DNA from: JACVRM01 sp963755085
GTDB lineage: Bacteria; Actinomycetota; Thermoleophilia; Gaiellales; Gaiellaceae
Direction: 5' to 3'
Assembly: GCA_963755085.1 (NCBI GenBank)
Contig: CAVWIN010000005.1
Location: 211,629-275,628 of the forward strand
Length of the DNA: 64,000 bases
Under the pieces are notes generated by a model that saw only the letters and a program-made list of their open reading frames with translations, was not told the DNA's origin and did no database searches. Shown here piece after piece: positions 8,035 to 16,927 of the stretch. The position numbers were made by a program, and so were the translations under genes. Each line of letters starts with the position of its first letter. The first letter of the stretch is position 1.

Positions 8035-9282
8035 TCAGGGCGTCGTCTTCGGCAGCATCGCGTAGAGGCGCGTGTACCCCGTCAGGTACAGGCGCTCGCG
8101 GCCGCCGATGACGCCGGCGTACTTGCCGTCGTTGTAGGTCCAGAGCTTGCGGCCGGTCTTTGCATCGAGCGCGAACGTCCGCTGTCCCAGCGTCGAGAAG
8201 TAGACAACGCCGTCGATGACGGTCGCGGAGCCGGAGATCTTCGCGCCGGCGTCGAACTTCCAGGCCTCGTCGCCGGTGGCCGCGTTGAGCGCGTAAAAGT
8301 GCCTGTCGTGGGAGCCGATCAGGACGAGTTCCCGCCACACCGCAGGCGACGCGTAGACATAGCTGCCGGTCCCGTGCGACCAGCGCAGCTTTCCGGTGGT
8401 CGCGCCGTACGAGTAGACCTTGCCGTCGGTCGAGCCGATGTAGACACGACCGTACGCGACCGCCGGCGTCGCGTAGAAGGTGCCCTGCGGGCCGAGCCGT
8501 TCCTGCGCGGCCGCCTTCCAGACGAGCTTCCCCGTCTTCGCGTTCACCGCGTAGAGGTGATGGTCGTACGAGCCGAAGAAGACGTTGCCGGCCGCGTAGG
8601 CGACGGCGCCCTTCACGGCGCCGCCCGTCTTGTACGTCCAGAGCAGCTTCCCGGTGTGCTGGTCGAGCGCGTAGACGTTGCCTCGCCAGTCGCCGACGTA
8701 GACGCTGCCGTCGACGACGAGCGGCGAGGTCTCGCTCGGGCCGAGCGAGAAACGCCAGCGTTCCTTGCCGTCGCGCACCCGCAGCGCAACGAGCACGCCG
8801 TTCAGTGTGTCGCCGCTGGCGTTGCAGGGCGGCGTGTTCATGAACGCGGCGTAGACGGTGTAGTCGGAGAGCGTCGGCGAGGCGGCCGAGCACCGGTCGA
8901 ACGCCTTGCTCCAGTGCACGGTCCCGAAGCGGCGGTCGAGCGCGAGCAGCCGGCCGTCATTCGTCTGGACGAACAAGCGCCGGTAGCCGAGCGCCGGCGG
9001 AAACTCGATGAGCTTCTTCGCCTTGTACGTCCAGACCGCTCGGAACGGCGGCTCGATGCCGAGCCCCTCGTCCCAGTGCCTCCGGGCGCTGTCGAAGCCG
9101 TACGTCGGCCAGCGGATCGGGCTCCGCGGGGAGCTTCGCGGGACGACCTCGTTGGTGCTGAACTCGACCGAGGACGAGCCGTGGACGTCCTGGCTCGCCT
9201 GCCAGCGGGTGTACGCGAAGACGGCAGCGGCCCCGGCGCCCAGGACGACGAGCGCGGCCACGACGAGTAGGACTCGCTTCAC
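8035..9282 (-). CDS. Membrane-anchored PQQ-like (BamB-type) beta-propeller
   Basis: A 415-residue protein with an N-terminal membrane anchor or signal (MKRVLLVVAALVVLGAGAAAVFAY). Repeated PQQ-type blades follow: VYVGDWRGNVYALDQHTGKL, VFFGSYDHHLYAVNAKTGKL, VYIGSTDGKVYSYGATTGKL and VYFSTLGQRTFALDAKTGRK. The tryptophan-docking pattern (AxDxxTGxxLW) is clear, but no PQQ-dehydrogenase catalytic residues are seen, so a scaffold role outside the membrane is inferred. It starts with GTG at 9282. Confidence 0.82.
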   Translation of the reverse strand: MKRVLLVVAALVVLGAGAAAVFAYTRWQASQDVHGSSSVEFSTNEVVPRSSPRSPIRWPTYGFDSARRHWDEGLGIEPPFRAVWTYKAKKLIEFPPALGYRRLFVQTNDGRLLALDRRFGTVHWSKAFDRCSAASPTLSDYTVYAAFMNTPPCNASGDTLNGVLVALRVRDGKERWRFSLGPSETSPLVVDGSVYVGDWRGNVYALDQHTGKLLWTYKTGGAVKGAVAYAAGNVFFGSYDHHLYAVNAKTGKLVWKAAAQERLGPQGTFYATPAVAYGRVYIGSTDGKVYSYGATTGKLRWSHGTGSYVYASPAVWRELVLIGSHDRHFYALNAATGDEAWKFDAGAKISGSATVIDGVVYFSTLGQRTFALDAKTGRKLWTYNDGKYAGVIGGRERLYLTGYTRLYAMLPKTTP

Positions 9283-9386
9283 GCGGCTGCGCTACGACAT
9301 GGCCCCGGCACGGCGGCGAAGGCTAGTCGCTCGCCGGACCGCGCCTCCGCGAAGGCCGCGTTAAGCGTGCAAGCCGACGTCCGGCG

Positions 9387-9561
9387 GTGCGCCGCTCCTA
9401 CAACCCGCTGTGGGAAGAGATGTTCGTCACGTGGAAGGCCGGCGCGACGCCGGTGCTGCTCGTCAGGGACGACCAGATCAAGAGGCTCGCGCAGCAGGGC
9501 AAGCTCAGCGCTTCGCGACGGGCACATCGTCCTCAACGCGCCGATCACGAAGGTCGGGTAG
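9387..9561 (+). pseudogene. Frameshifted remnant of a short conserved hypothetical protein
   Basis: Frame 1 from GTG 9387 reads RRSYNPLWEEMFVTWK, GATPVLLVRDDQIKRLAQQG, KLS; the sequence then continues sensibly only in another frame as RDGHIVLNAPITKVG before a stop at 9561. Joined, this matches the C-terminal end of a small protein family I recall from other bacteria (NPLWEEMFVTWKxG...IVLNxPIxKVG). The N-terminal part is absent and a shift lies near 9515. I call it a gene remnant. It overlaps by 17 nt the 3' end of the opposing monooxygenase gene. Confidence 0.6.
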
Positions 9562-11095
9562 CCGTGCTCTCCGGGGGAGCCGGGTCACGCGCCCGCTCCT
9601 CCGCGGCGCCAAACCAGTAGGCGAGCGCTTCTCGCAAGGCGAGCGCGGCGGTGTCAACGGGCTCGTCGATGGCTGCGGCCCAGGCGATGTGTGCGTCCGG
9701 GCGGACCAGGAGCGCGTCGGCCGGCCGTTGATCCATTTCAGCGGTCTGGATGTCGACGCGGTCCTTCCAGTCCAGGGCGATCTCGCGCAGGTCTGCGCGG
9801 TCGGCGAGGTCGAGGAGGATCGGCCGCGCGGTATGCACGAGCTCCGCGACGCTGTCGGGTGCGAAGGTGCCGGCCAGGGCGTGGTGGTCGGTGCCGGGTA
9901 TCGCGTAGCGGATGCCGGTGGCCGCGATGAAGGCCCCGATGCGGCGCAACGGCTGCTCGTCGGCGACCAGTTCCTGGAAGAGCTCCCGAAGTGCCTCGGC
10001 GGCCGCGTCGTGTCCCCGCCGCAGCGCCACCTGGGCCTGGGCGTGCAGCATTGTTCGTGCGGCGGCGAACTGGCGCTCGTCGTCGTATGTGTCCAGCAGG
10101 CCGGCGGGCGCCCACTCCTGGATGGCGGCGGCGAGCTTCCAGCCGAGATTGACGCTGTCGAGCATGTCGACGTTGAGCGCCACGCCCGGGGACGGGAAGA
10201 GGTGGGCCGCATCGCCGGCCACCAGGATCCGGCCGTCGCGGTAGCGCTCGACCTGTCGAGCGTGGAAGGTGAACCGAATCAGCCGCGTCGGTTCTCCCAG
10301 GGGCAGATCCACGCCGAGCACGCGGCGGATGCTGTCCCGGAGCTCCGTCAGGGTCAGCGGCTCGTCGTCGTCGTAGTCGGCCGTCTCGTCCTCGCTGGTG
10401 AAGAGCCCCAGTAGCGCAGGGTCCGTCGACCCCTGCGCGAACTCACCGCGCTCGTTGCGTGTGAAACCGAAGGCGATCCTGCCCACCCCCGCGACCTCGA
10501 GGTCGCCGTTGGAGAGCCGGGTCACCGAATCGGGCATCGTGGTCTGGGCGAGCCGCTGGACCTCCGGGTACGTGATGCCGGGGAACGGGATGCCGGCCAG
10601 GTCGCGCACCCGGCTGCGGGCCCCGTCGCAGCCAACGAGGTACCGAGCGGTCACCCGGTCTTCCCCGTCCGGCCCGCGCACGTCCGCGGTCACCGTGGCG
10701 TCGTCCTGGCTCAGCCCGACCAGCTCCTGTCCGCGGCGGATCTCGGCGCCCAGCTCGCGGGCGAGCTCGGCGAGGACGCGCTCGAGTCGCGGTTGTGGGA
10801 GCAGCAGCAGCTCCAGCGGAGGATCGGCCAGCTGCGTGAAGTCCACATGCAGCCCGCCGAACGGCAAGCGGAGAGGCGGGCTGGGACCGGTGCCGGCTGC
10901 CTCGAATCGTTCCAGCAAGCCGTGGTAGCGCAAGAGCTCGAGGATCTGCCCACTGAGACCGCCGGCCTTCTGGGTCTCGCTGGGCTGCGGCAGCCGCTCG
11001 AGCACCAGCGGTAGCACGCCGGCGAGGCCGAGCTCAGCGGCCAGCATCAGGCCGGTCGGACCGGCGCCCACGATGATCACATCGGTGTCCGTCAC
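9545..11095 (-). CDS. FAD-dependent aromatic-ring monooxygenase (PheA/TfdB-like)
   Basis: Class A flavoprotein hydroxylase using NAD(P)H and O2 on an aromatic or polyketide substrate. It shows the GxGxxG FAD motif at the start (DTDVIIVGAGPTGLMLAAEL), the NAD(P)H/FAD DG motif YLVGCDGARSRVRDLAG, and the second FAD motif GRILVAGDAAHLFPSPGVALNVDM. A C-terminal thioredoxin-like tail ends with LLVRPDAHIAW. I set the start at GTG 11095 (VTDTDVII), preceded by GGGAGGGGCGA; an upstream frame to 11197 lacks conserved sequence. The 516 residues are normal for the family. It is a single-gene unit, so the substrate is not predictable. Confidence 0.88.
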   Translation of the reverse strand: MTDTDVIIVGAGPTGLMLAAELGLAGVLPLVLERLPQPSETQKAGGLSGQILELLRYHGLLERFEAAGTGPSPPLRLPFGGLHVDFTQLADPPLELLLLPQPRLERVLAELARELGAEIRRGQELVGLSQDDATVTADVRGPDGEDRVTARYLVGCDGARSRVRDLAGIPFPGITYPEVQRLAQTTMPDSVTRLSNGDLEVAGVGRIAFGFTRNERGEFAQGSTDPALLGLFTSEDETADYDDDEPLTLTELRDSIRRVLGVDLPLGEPTRLIRFTFHARQVERYRDGRILVAGDAAHLFPSPGVALNVDMLDSVNLGWKLAAAIQEWAPAGLLDTYDDERQFAAARTMLHAQAQVALRRGHDAAAEALRELFQELVADEQPLRRIGAFIAATGIRYAIPGTDHHALAGTFAPDSVAELVHTARPILLDLADRADLREIALDWKDRVDIQTAEMDQRPADALLVRPDAHIAWAAAIDEPVDTAALALREALAYWFGAAEERARDPAPPESTATRPS

Positions 11096-11266
11096 TCGCC
11101 CCTCCCATCTCCGTGGGGTCCACTCTCGGAACGGAAATTCTGCGGCACGACCGGGTCGGACGGGCAGGTCCTCGGAATGTTGGCCTCCCGCGACCAACGG
11201 GTGTAGCGTCGGTCATGCGGCTCGTGCAATCCATTCGTTGCCGTTCCCCAACGAAGGGAGACGATC

Positions 11267-11740
11267 ATGATCAGCCCCAGGCGTTTCCGGCTGGGAGCAC
11301 TCGTCCTGGTCCTCGCAGTCGGCGTCGGAGGCACTGCCTTTGCCGCAACGGGAGGACACAAGGCTGGACCCCAGGAGTCCCTGGCGTTCGCCAACGTGCT
11401 CGGAGATGGCACCCTCAGCGTGGCTGCGTCGAGCGACAACATCTCGGAGTCGAACATCTCGCACACCAACCCCGGCGTGTACTGCTTCACGAACCTCCCG
11501 TTCCTGCCAAGCAGCGCGGTCGTCGCAGGCGACAACTCGTTCGGAAACAACGACACCCTCGCCTCCGTCGCGATCGACAACACCACCCCCCAGGCTGGGC
11601 TCGCCGGCTGCCCGGACGGCGCCACCCTCCGGGTCCGAACCCTTGACGAGAACGGCGTAGCGGGCACCACGGGCGGGTCGTACGACCCACAGTTGCTCGA
11701 CCATCGCTTCGTGATCTGGATCCGCGGCGACCGGCCCTAG
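11267..11740 (+). CDS. Secreted protein of unknown function
   Basis: 157 residues with a clear signal peptide (RFRLGALVLVLAVGVGGTAFA) followed by a small beta-rich domain. Features include GVYCF, AGDNSFGNND and a second Cys in LAGCPDGATLRVRT, so one disulfide is possible. The end is LDHRFVIWIRGD. ATG 11267 is preceded by GGGAGACGATC. I do not recognise the family; it resembles other short exported proteins of soil actinobacteria. Confidence 0.7.
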   Translation: MISPRRFRLGALVLVLAVGVGGTAFAATGGHKAGPQESLAFANVLGDGTLSVAASSDNISESNISHTNPGVYCFTNLPFLPSSAVVAGDNSFGNNDTLASVAIDNTTPQAGLAGCPDGATLRVRTLDENGVAGTTGGSYDPQLLDHRFVIWIRGDRP

Positions 11741-11760
11741 CTGCGTCCGGGTCGGCTAGG

Positions 11761-11802
11761 CCGGACGGCCCGGAAGGCGTCTCGCTCTTCCGGGCCGCCC
11801 GG
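11761..11802 (+). terminator. Long GC-rich hairpin after the secreted-protein gene
   Basis: CCGGACGGCCCGGAAG and CTTCCGGGCCGCCCGG form a nearly perfect 16-bp stem 20 nt after the stop at 11740. There is no T run, so terminator activity is likely but unproven. The remaining DNA to the tRNA-Thr gene (11803-12087) shows no gene. Confidence 0.5.
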
Positions 11803-12087
11803 CTGAGCGGGCGATCCGGTCAACCTGGATGACCTCGTAGCCGCAGGCATCCCGCCTGCGACGGCTTCCCCCGAACCGGGGCGGGGACGAACCAGCGGAC
11901 GGCGCCCCGGCACCCCGGAGCGTAAGCAGCGCCCTCGCGTCTAACCAGATGGCTCTTGCGGACGGGTCGCTGCGCCGGAGCGGGCGAGCGCCGAGCCTAG
12001 CCCGGCACGGATCCTGACCCAAGTCTGACCCAGCGGGCTTTCGAGCGGGGCGAGGTTGCCTCAAACCCCGCTACGATCAGGGGGCCT

Positions 12088-12160
12088 GCCCTCTTAGCTC
12101 AGTTGGTAGAGCACCTCCATGGTAAGGAGGGGGTCGACGGTTCGAGTCCGTCAGAGGGCT
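12088..12160 (+). tRNA. tRNA-Thr (GGT), integration target
   Basis: Acceptor GCCCTCT/AGAGGGC, D-arm GCTC/GAGC, anticodon stem CCTCC/GGAGG with loop ATGGTAA (anticodon GGT), T-arm GACGGTTCGAGTCCGTC, discriminator T. CCA is not encoded. Its 3' half from the anticodon loop onward is copied four more times downstream at 15418, 27212, 28649 and 31999, making it the apparent attB-bearing tRNA of an integrated-element array. Confidence 0.95.
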
Positions 12161-12162
12161 TC
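12119..12162 (+). repeat. att-like direct repeat, copy 1 (inside tRNA-Thr)
   Basis: A 44-nt segment from ATGGTAAGG in the anticodon loop to AGAGGGCTTC just past the tRNA end. It is identical to the copies at 15418, 27212 and 28649; the fifth copy (31999) has a few differences. Regions to the right share a further homologous block (12163-12245). Confidence 0.9.
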
Positions 12163-12245
12163 AAGAAGCCGCTGCAAATGATCGGTTTCGTCGCAGTGTC
12201 CGTTGCGCCGCTTGGCGACAAAGGTCGCACCGGGTCGCACGCTCC
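12163..12245 (+). repeat. Left-flank repeat next to att copy 1
   Basis: The block GCTGCAAATGATCGGTTTCG ... AGGTCGCACCGGGTCGCAC recurs after att copy 3 (27256-27340) and, more diverged, after copy 4 (28693-28762). It then continues as a GACCCCCTC...GAGGAGGGG hairpin-like stretch (about 12257-12287). It has no coding sense I can support and probably represents one arm of the integrated elements. Confidence 0.65.
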
Positions 12246-12343
12246 CTCTCATCCGGCTTGACCCCCTCTCAAGCGAGGAGGGGAGTCGTCAAGCGCACGC
12301 GCGGGCGCCTCAGGCCGATGTGGTCGCCATCTGGGAGAAACAG

Positions 12344-15181
12344 CTAGGCCTGGCTCCGGTGCGAGCCCGGGCCGACGAATTGGTTCGGCTGGCGTGCCGT
12401 CCGCTCGAGCTCTTCCAGCGTCGCGGCGGCGGCGGCAGCGCGGGCAGCTGCGAGTTGCTCCGCCGGCAGCTCCGCCTCGAGCCGATCGAGGGCCGGGCGG
12501 GCGGCGAAGGCGTAGGACGCGGGCAGCTGCTCGTGACCCATCGCGAACGTGAGGATCACTACGGCCCGCTCCTGCTCCGCTGGATCTTCGGCGAGGCACG
12601 CGCCGATCCCGCTCAATGCAAGAAGCTCGAGCGAGACGGCCTGCGCGCCGCGTGCCCGCGCGAGCGCATCGTCGAAGCGCTCGCGCGCCTCGGCGCCGTC
12701 TCCGAGCGCGAGTGCGGCGAAGCCGATGCGGCAGAGCGCAATGATCAGGCCCCAGCGGTGGTTGCTCTCGGAGAACGCCTCGTAGCCGGCCCGCCCGAGC
12801 CGCAAGGCCTCGGAGTAGTCGCCCAGCCCGGACGCGCTCAGGCTCGCGCGGCTGAGCGCGTACCCCAGTCCTGCGGCCTCGCCGACGGACGCAAATAGGT
12901 CGTGCGCTTCCATGTGGAAGTGCAGCGCGTCGCCGAAGCGCTCCTCGGCATCGGCGAGAAGGCCGAGCTTGCTAGTGGCGTACGCGCGCAGAATCGGGTT
13001 GCCGAGCCGGCCCGAGACGACATGCGCTGCGTCGAACGCCTCGCGTGCCGATTCGAGGTCATCCATCAGGAGTCGCGCGAAACCGAGATCCATCAGACCA
13101 CCGCTCTCGGCGATCCCGTCCCCGGACACCCGCGCGAGCTCCGCCCCCTCGGCGCTAAACGCCGCCGCCTCTGTGTAGACGTCCCGGTACACGCCCCACA
13201 TGCCCAGCGAGCACAGGCAGTTTGCGAGCTCCCGCTCCATGTTTCGTGCTCGCAGGACGGGCAAGCAGCGGGTGGCGAGCTCCTCGGCTTCGGGGTCGTA
13301 CCCCAGTCGGGCGCCGATGGTGACCCGGTACATCGCCGCCGCCAGCGCGACAGCGCTCGCGCTTCCGGGGTCGTCGGCGTCGAAGCCGGCCGTGCGCTCG
13401 AAGCGCTCGAGCGTCTCGGCACCCTCGTACCAGCCGTGCATCCAGAGAAACGTGTAGATGGCTTCGAGCATCTCCAGCGCCGGATCCTCGTCCTGCTCCG
13501 CGAGGATCCACTCAGTCGCAGCGCGAAGATTGTCCAGCTCGCCGCGCAGCTCGTCCCGGGCCACGGCGAATTCCGGGCCCATGAGTGCCGCCTGCCGCTC
13601 CAGGAGCATCGCCGCGTAATGACGCGCGTGGCGCTCGCGCGCGTCCGCCTCCTCGGCCGGGAGCAGGTGCAGCTGCTCGGCCGCGTACTGACGCAGCAAC
13701 TCGTGGAGCTCGAAGCGGCCGAAGTCCGGACGGCGCAGGAGCGACTTCGCGACGAGCTCGGAAAGGAGACGCAGGTCGGCGCCCGTGACCGCGACCGCGG
13801 CGCTGCGGTCGAAGCTGCCGCGGAACACGGATAACCGCGAGAACGCGCTGCGCTGCTCGTGGGTGAGCAGGCGCCACGACTGGTCGATCGCCGCTCGTAA
13901 GCTGCGGTGCCGCTCCGGCAAGTCGCGCATCGACGTGGCGAGGAAGTCGATGTTGCCCTCGATCTCGTGCGCGATCTCGGCGCAGGAGAGCACGGACACC
14001 CAGGAGGCCGCGAGCTCGATGCCGAGCGGCATGCCGCCGACGAGCCGGCAGACGCGGAGCGCCTGCGTGTGCCCGGCTTCGTCGAGGGCGAAGCCCGGCA
14101 CGACCTGCGCGGCCCGCTCGACGAACAGGTGCACCGCCGGGGCGCTCCCGTTCCCGTTCTCCGCGAGACCGAGGCCCTCGACGTCGAACACCCACTCGCT
14201 CTGGACGTTGAGCCGCTCCCGAGAGGTCGTCAGGAGCTTGACGTGCGGAGCGCGCTCGATCACCTCGCTCAGAAGCCCCGAGCCCTCGACGAGATGCTCG
14301 AAGTTGTCGAGCACGAGCAACGTCGAGCGCTCACTGAGGTAATCCAGCAGCTGGTCCCGCGCCGAGAAGCCGCTGTGCACCGCATCGACGGCGAACTGAA
14401 TCGACTCGGCGACGGCGGGCGCGAGGAAGTCCGGCGAGGCGACGGAGACGAGCGGGACGAAGTGGACGCCGTGCGGATAGCGGTCGACGCGCCGAGCGGC
14501 GGCCTCGAGGGCGAGCCTGGTCTTGCCCGTGCCGCCCGGCCCGACGAGCGTCAGCAGGCGGCATTCAGGGTCTTCCAACAGCCGGTCGACCGCTTCGAGC
14601 TCCGACGCGCGGCCGACGAAGGACGTTCGTGGCAGCGGGAGGTTCTTCATGCCTGCCTCGATCGTCTTCAGCAGCGGGAACTCGCGCGGCAGGCCGTCGA
14701 TCTCCAGTTGGTAGATGCGCTCCGGCGCGCTCAGATCCTTGAGGCGGTGCACGCCCAGGTCGCGCGCGTCTGCGTCGACGAGCGCACGGGTCGTCTGCGA
14801 CAGGAGCACCTGCCCGCCATGCCCGACGGCAGCGATACGCGCGCCCTTGTGCACGTCGAGGCCGACGTAACCCTCCTCCGTCAGCCGCGGCTCGCCCGTG
14901 TGCAGCCCCATGCGCACGCGAATCGGCCCGCCGGCAAGTGCGCGCTGGCAGTCCGCAGCAGCTGCGACCGCGTTCGACGCGCGGGCGAAGGCGACGAAAA
15001 ACGCATCACCCTGCGTGTCCACCTCGACGCCCTCGTGCTCGGCAAACGCCTCGCGGAGTCGCCGCCGATGCTCGTGTAACGCCTCCCCGTAGCCGTCGCC
15101 CAGCTCCTGCAACAGCCGCGTCGAGCCCTCCACATCCGTGAACAGCAACGTCACCACACCGCTCGGGAGACCGCTCACCAT
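12344..15181 (-). CDS. Class III nucleotide cyclase-NB-ARC/AAA ATPase-TPR regulator
   Basis: 945 residues. Residues 8-165 form a class III adenylate/guanylate cyclase domain, with both metal aspartates in the expected motifs (LLFTDVEGST D16, TQGDAFF D59) and IRVRMGLHTGEP. An NB-ARC-like ATPase follows, with FVGR, Walker A GPGGTGKT (about 214-221), Walker B TLLVLDNFEH and TTSRERL. The C-terminal half is helical TPR-like. This architecture is usual for large actinobacterial signalling proteins; the partner and signal are unknown. It is the only gene in the first att-bounded segment. The protein ends close to the left-flank repeat. Confidence 0.88.
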   Translation of the reverse strand: MVSGLPSGVVTLLFTDVEGSTRLLQELGDGYGEALHEHRRRLREAFAEHEGVEVDTQGDAFFVAFARASNAVAAAADCQRALAGGPIRVRMGLHTGEPRLTEEGYVGLDVHKGARIAAVGHGGQVLLSQTTRALVDADARDLGVHRLKDLSAPERIYQLEIDGLPREFPLLKTIEAGMKNLPLPRTSFVGRASELEAVDRLLEDPECRLLTLVGPGGTGKTRLALEAAARRVDRYPHGVHFVPLVSVASPDFLAPAVAESIQFAVDAVHSGFSARDQLLDYLSERSTLLVLDNFEHLVEGSGLLSEVIERAPHVKLLTTSRERLNVQSEWVFDVEGLGLAENGNGSAPAVHLFVERAAQVVPGFALDEAGHTQALRVCRLVGGMPLGIELAASWVSVLSCAEIAHEIEGNIDFLATSMRDLPERHRSLRAAIDQSWRLLTHEQRSAFSRLSVFRGSFDRSAAVAVTGADLRLLSELVAKSLLRRPDFGRFELHELLRQYAAEQLHLLPAEEADARERHARHYAAMLLERQAALMGPEFAVARDELRGELDNLRAATEWILAEQDEDPALEMLEAIYTFLWMHGWYEGAETLERFERTAGFDADDPGSASAVALAAAMYRVTIGARLGYDPEAEELATRCLPVLRARNMERELANCLCSLGMWGVYRDVYTEAAAFSAEGAELARVSGDGIAESGGLMDLGFARLLMDDLESAREAFDAAHVVSGRLGNPILRAYATSKLGLLADAEERFGDALHFHMEAHDLFASVGEAAGLGYALSRASLSASGLGDYSEALRLGRAGYEAFSESNHRWGLIIALCRIGFAALALGDGAEARERFDDALARARGAQAVSLELLALSGIGACLAEDPAEQERAVVILTFAMGHEQLPASYAFAARPALDRLEAELPAEQLAAARAAAAAATLEELERTARQPNQFVGPGSHRSQA

Positions 15182-15298
15182 CGCACACGATCATGCGCCG
15201 ACCCCCGGTTCGCTGTCCAGCGAGCATCGACACCGCGCCGTACGACGGGTCGGAGCATGTGAAGCGGTCACCGGCACCGAGTTGTGCGTGGCCCCCAA

Positions 15299-15417
15299 CG
15301 AGGTCGCACCAGGGTCGCACGGAAATGAAGACCGCGGCGACTCGCGGCAATTGCCGACATCCGCTAACAGGCACCGCTAGGCGGAATCCCGCGTGAATCG
15401 ACCCCCTCCTCACGTTC
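15299..15417 (+). repeat. Right-flank repeat, type A, copy 1
   Basis: About 120 nt immediately left of att copy 2 that align with 28526-28648: AGGTCGCACCAGGGTCGCAC, a diverged middle, then CTAGGCG, CCCGC, and an identical CCCCTCCTCACGTTC running into the att core. The final part pairs with the core: CGACCCCCTCCT and AGGAGGGGGTCG flank CACGTTCATGGTA as a 12-bp inverted repeat, as expected for integrase core-binding arms. Confidence 0.7.
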
Positions 15418-15461
15418 ATGGTAAGGAGGGGGTCGACGGTTCGAGTCCGTCAGAGGGCTTC
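15418..15461 (+). repeat. att-like direct repeat, copy 2
   Basis: 44 nt identical to the tRNA-Thr 3' end (12119-12162). It lacks the 5' half of a tRNA, so it is not a gene. It is joined directly to a histidine-kinase 3' fragment. Confidence 0.9.
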
Positions 15462-15647
15462 GCGAGCGTCGGCCTCGGCCTGGCAATCGTCAGGAGCATC
15501 ACCCAAGCGCACGACGGCACCCTCACCGTGGCGCGGCGACCCGACGGCGGTCTCCGGGCCACGATTGAACTACCGGCCGCGCCTTATGCGGATACCCAAG
15601 CCGTTGCGCCGGGTGCCCGGCGTCCCCACGACCGAGGAGAACCGTGA
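15462..15647 (+). pseudogene. 3' fragment of a sensor histidine kinase at an att junction
   Basis: Directly after att copy 2 the frame reads GLGLAIVRSITQAHDGTLTV, then ARRPDGGLRATIELPAA. This is the G2 box and last strand of a HATPase_c domain, followed by a stop at 15647. The rest of the kinase is missing; the break coincides with the repeat, so integration or excision at this site probably cut the gene. The next gene begins 4 nt later. Confidence 0.75.
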
Positions 15648-15651
15648 CCGA

Positions 15652-16089
15652 ATGACCGTTCAGCGGATGGACAACGTAGGCATTGTCGTCGACGACCTAC
15701 AGGCGACGATCGCGTTCTTTCGCGAGCTCGGCCTCCAGCTTGAAGGGCAGGCCCTGGTCGAAGGAGAGTGGGCAGGTCGCGTCACTGGACTGGGCGACCA
15801 GCGCGTCGAGATCGCCATGATGCGCACGCCGGACGGCCACAGCCGGCTCGAGCTCTCGCGCTTTCTCGCGCCGCCCGTTGTCACCGATCACCGGAAGGCC
15901 CCGGTGAACGCGCTTGGCTACCTGCGCGTCATGTTCGCTGTCGACGACATCGACGATACGCTCGCCCGGCTCCGCAAGCACGGTGCGCAGCTCGTCGGCG
16001 AGGTGGTCCAGTACAAAGACGCGTATCGACTCTGCTACATCCGGGGTCCCGAGGGCCTTCTCATCGGACTCGCTCAGGAACTTGGCTGA
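15652..16089 (+). CDS. VOC-family (glyoxalase/bleomycin-resistance-like) protein
   Basis: 145 residues with the two beta-alpha-beta-beta-beta modules of the vicinal oxygen chelate fold: DNVGIVVDDLQATIAFFREL and, in the second half, LGYLRVMFAVDDIDDTLARL ending with YIRGPEGLLIGLAQEL. ATG 15652 follows GAGGAGAACC; a second ATG at 15667 is possible. Enzymatic role (lyase, dioxygenase or antibiotic binding) cannot be assigned. Confidence 0.85.
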   Translation: MTVQRMDNVGIVVDDLQATIAFFRELGLQLEGQALVEGEWAGRVTGLGDQRVEIAMMRTPDGHSRLELSRFLAPPVVTDHRKAPVNALGYLRVMFAVDDIDDTLARLRKHGAQLVGEVVQYKDAYRLCYIRGPEGLLIGLAQELG

Positions 16090-16283
16090 GCGTGCCTCTC
16101 GCCTGCGGGCGTCCCACCGCTTACGACTTCGGAGAAGGGCGCGGGTGGTGGCGGTGGACTCGTTGACCAGGCCGGAGCGCAACGACGTGTCGGCCAGCCC
16201 GCCCAGCTCGCGGTCGGGCCTGGCCACGAAGCCTTCCCGCGACATCGTGATGTGCAAGGGGAACTTGCCACGGCGCGTGCAGC

Positions 16284-16886
16284 TCAGCGTCGGACGTAGC
16301 GCACGTGGGTTGCGAGCGGCGAGTGGATCACCTCCACAGGCTCGAGGCCGGGATCGGGGACGCCGTCGAAGAGGCGTTCGCCTGCGCCGAGCAGGACGGG
16401 AGCGAAGTCGAGCACGAGCTCGTCGATCACCCTTGCCTCCAGCGCCTGACGCACGGTGGATGCGCCGCCGGCGATGTCGACTCCTCGGTCGTCCGCGGCT
16501 TCCGAGGCGTGCGCATAGGCCGTGTCGAAGCCGTCGGTGACGAAGTGGAACGTCGTGCCACCGGCCATCTCGATCGGGTCGTGCTCGAAGTGCGTCAGGA
16601 CGAACACGGGTGCGTGGTAGGGCGGCTCCTCGCCCCACCAGCCGCGCCATTCGTCCTGCCAGGGGCCGCGAATTGGCCCGAACATGTTCCGACCCATCAC
16701 ATACGCGCCGCGCGGGCGCAGCAGCAGATCGCGTGCCCGCGCATCGGCGTCATTCAGCGGCTCGTCGAGATGCCAGCGGTGAAGCTTCATCCCGCCGCGG
16801 CCAAGCGGCTGCTCGAGACTCTGCTCAGGTCCTGCGACGTAGCCGTCGAGCGAGATCGACATGTGGCATGTGGTGGTTGCGTCCAT
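16284..16886 (-). CDS. RibD C-terminal/dihydrofolate-reductase family protein
   Basis: 200 residues resembling stand-alone reductases of the RibD-C/DHFR superfamily: TTTCHMSISLDGYVAGPEQS, GAYVMGRNMFGPIRG, PVFVLTH, DIAGGASTVRQAL and DELVLDFAPVLLGAGERLF. These use NAD(P)H on pterin or other substrates; most genomic paralogues like this one are of unknown substrate. I use ATG 16886 because the longer upstream frame has no conserved sequence. It sits alone within the second att segment. Confidence 0.85.
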   Translation of the reverse strand: MDATTTCHMSISLDGYVAGPEQSLEQPLGRGGMKLHRWHLDEPLNDADARARDLLLRPRGAYVMGRNMFGPIRGPWQDEWRGWWGEEPPYHAPVFVLTHFEHDPIEMAGGTTFHFVTDGFDTAYAHASEAADDRGVDIAGGASTVRQALEARVIDELVLDFAPVLLGAGERLFDGVPDPGLEPVEVIHSPLATHVRYVRR

Positions 16887-16927
16887 ACCGCTAAGACGGC
16901 ATCCTCTCCGAGAAGTCATCGCCGCCG

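Noticed and set aside
15393..15460. Short peptides across the att copies (HGKEGVDGSSPSEG, VRRGSTVRVRQRAS)
   Set aside because: They are translations of tRNA-Thr 3'-end sequence and recur at every att copy; not proteins.
15418..15461. Additional tRNA-Thr genes at 15418, 27212, 28649 and 31999
   Set aside because: Only the 3' half from the anticodon loop is present; no acceptor 5' strand or D-arm, so they are att copies, not tRNAs.
16142..16270. Minus-strand reading PLHITMSREGFVARPDRELG as a possible gene fragment
   Set aside because: It looks somewhat protein-like but I could not connect it to any family and it has no start.
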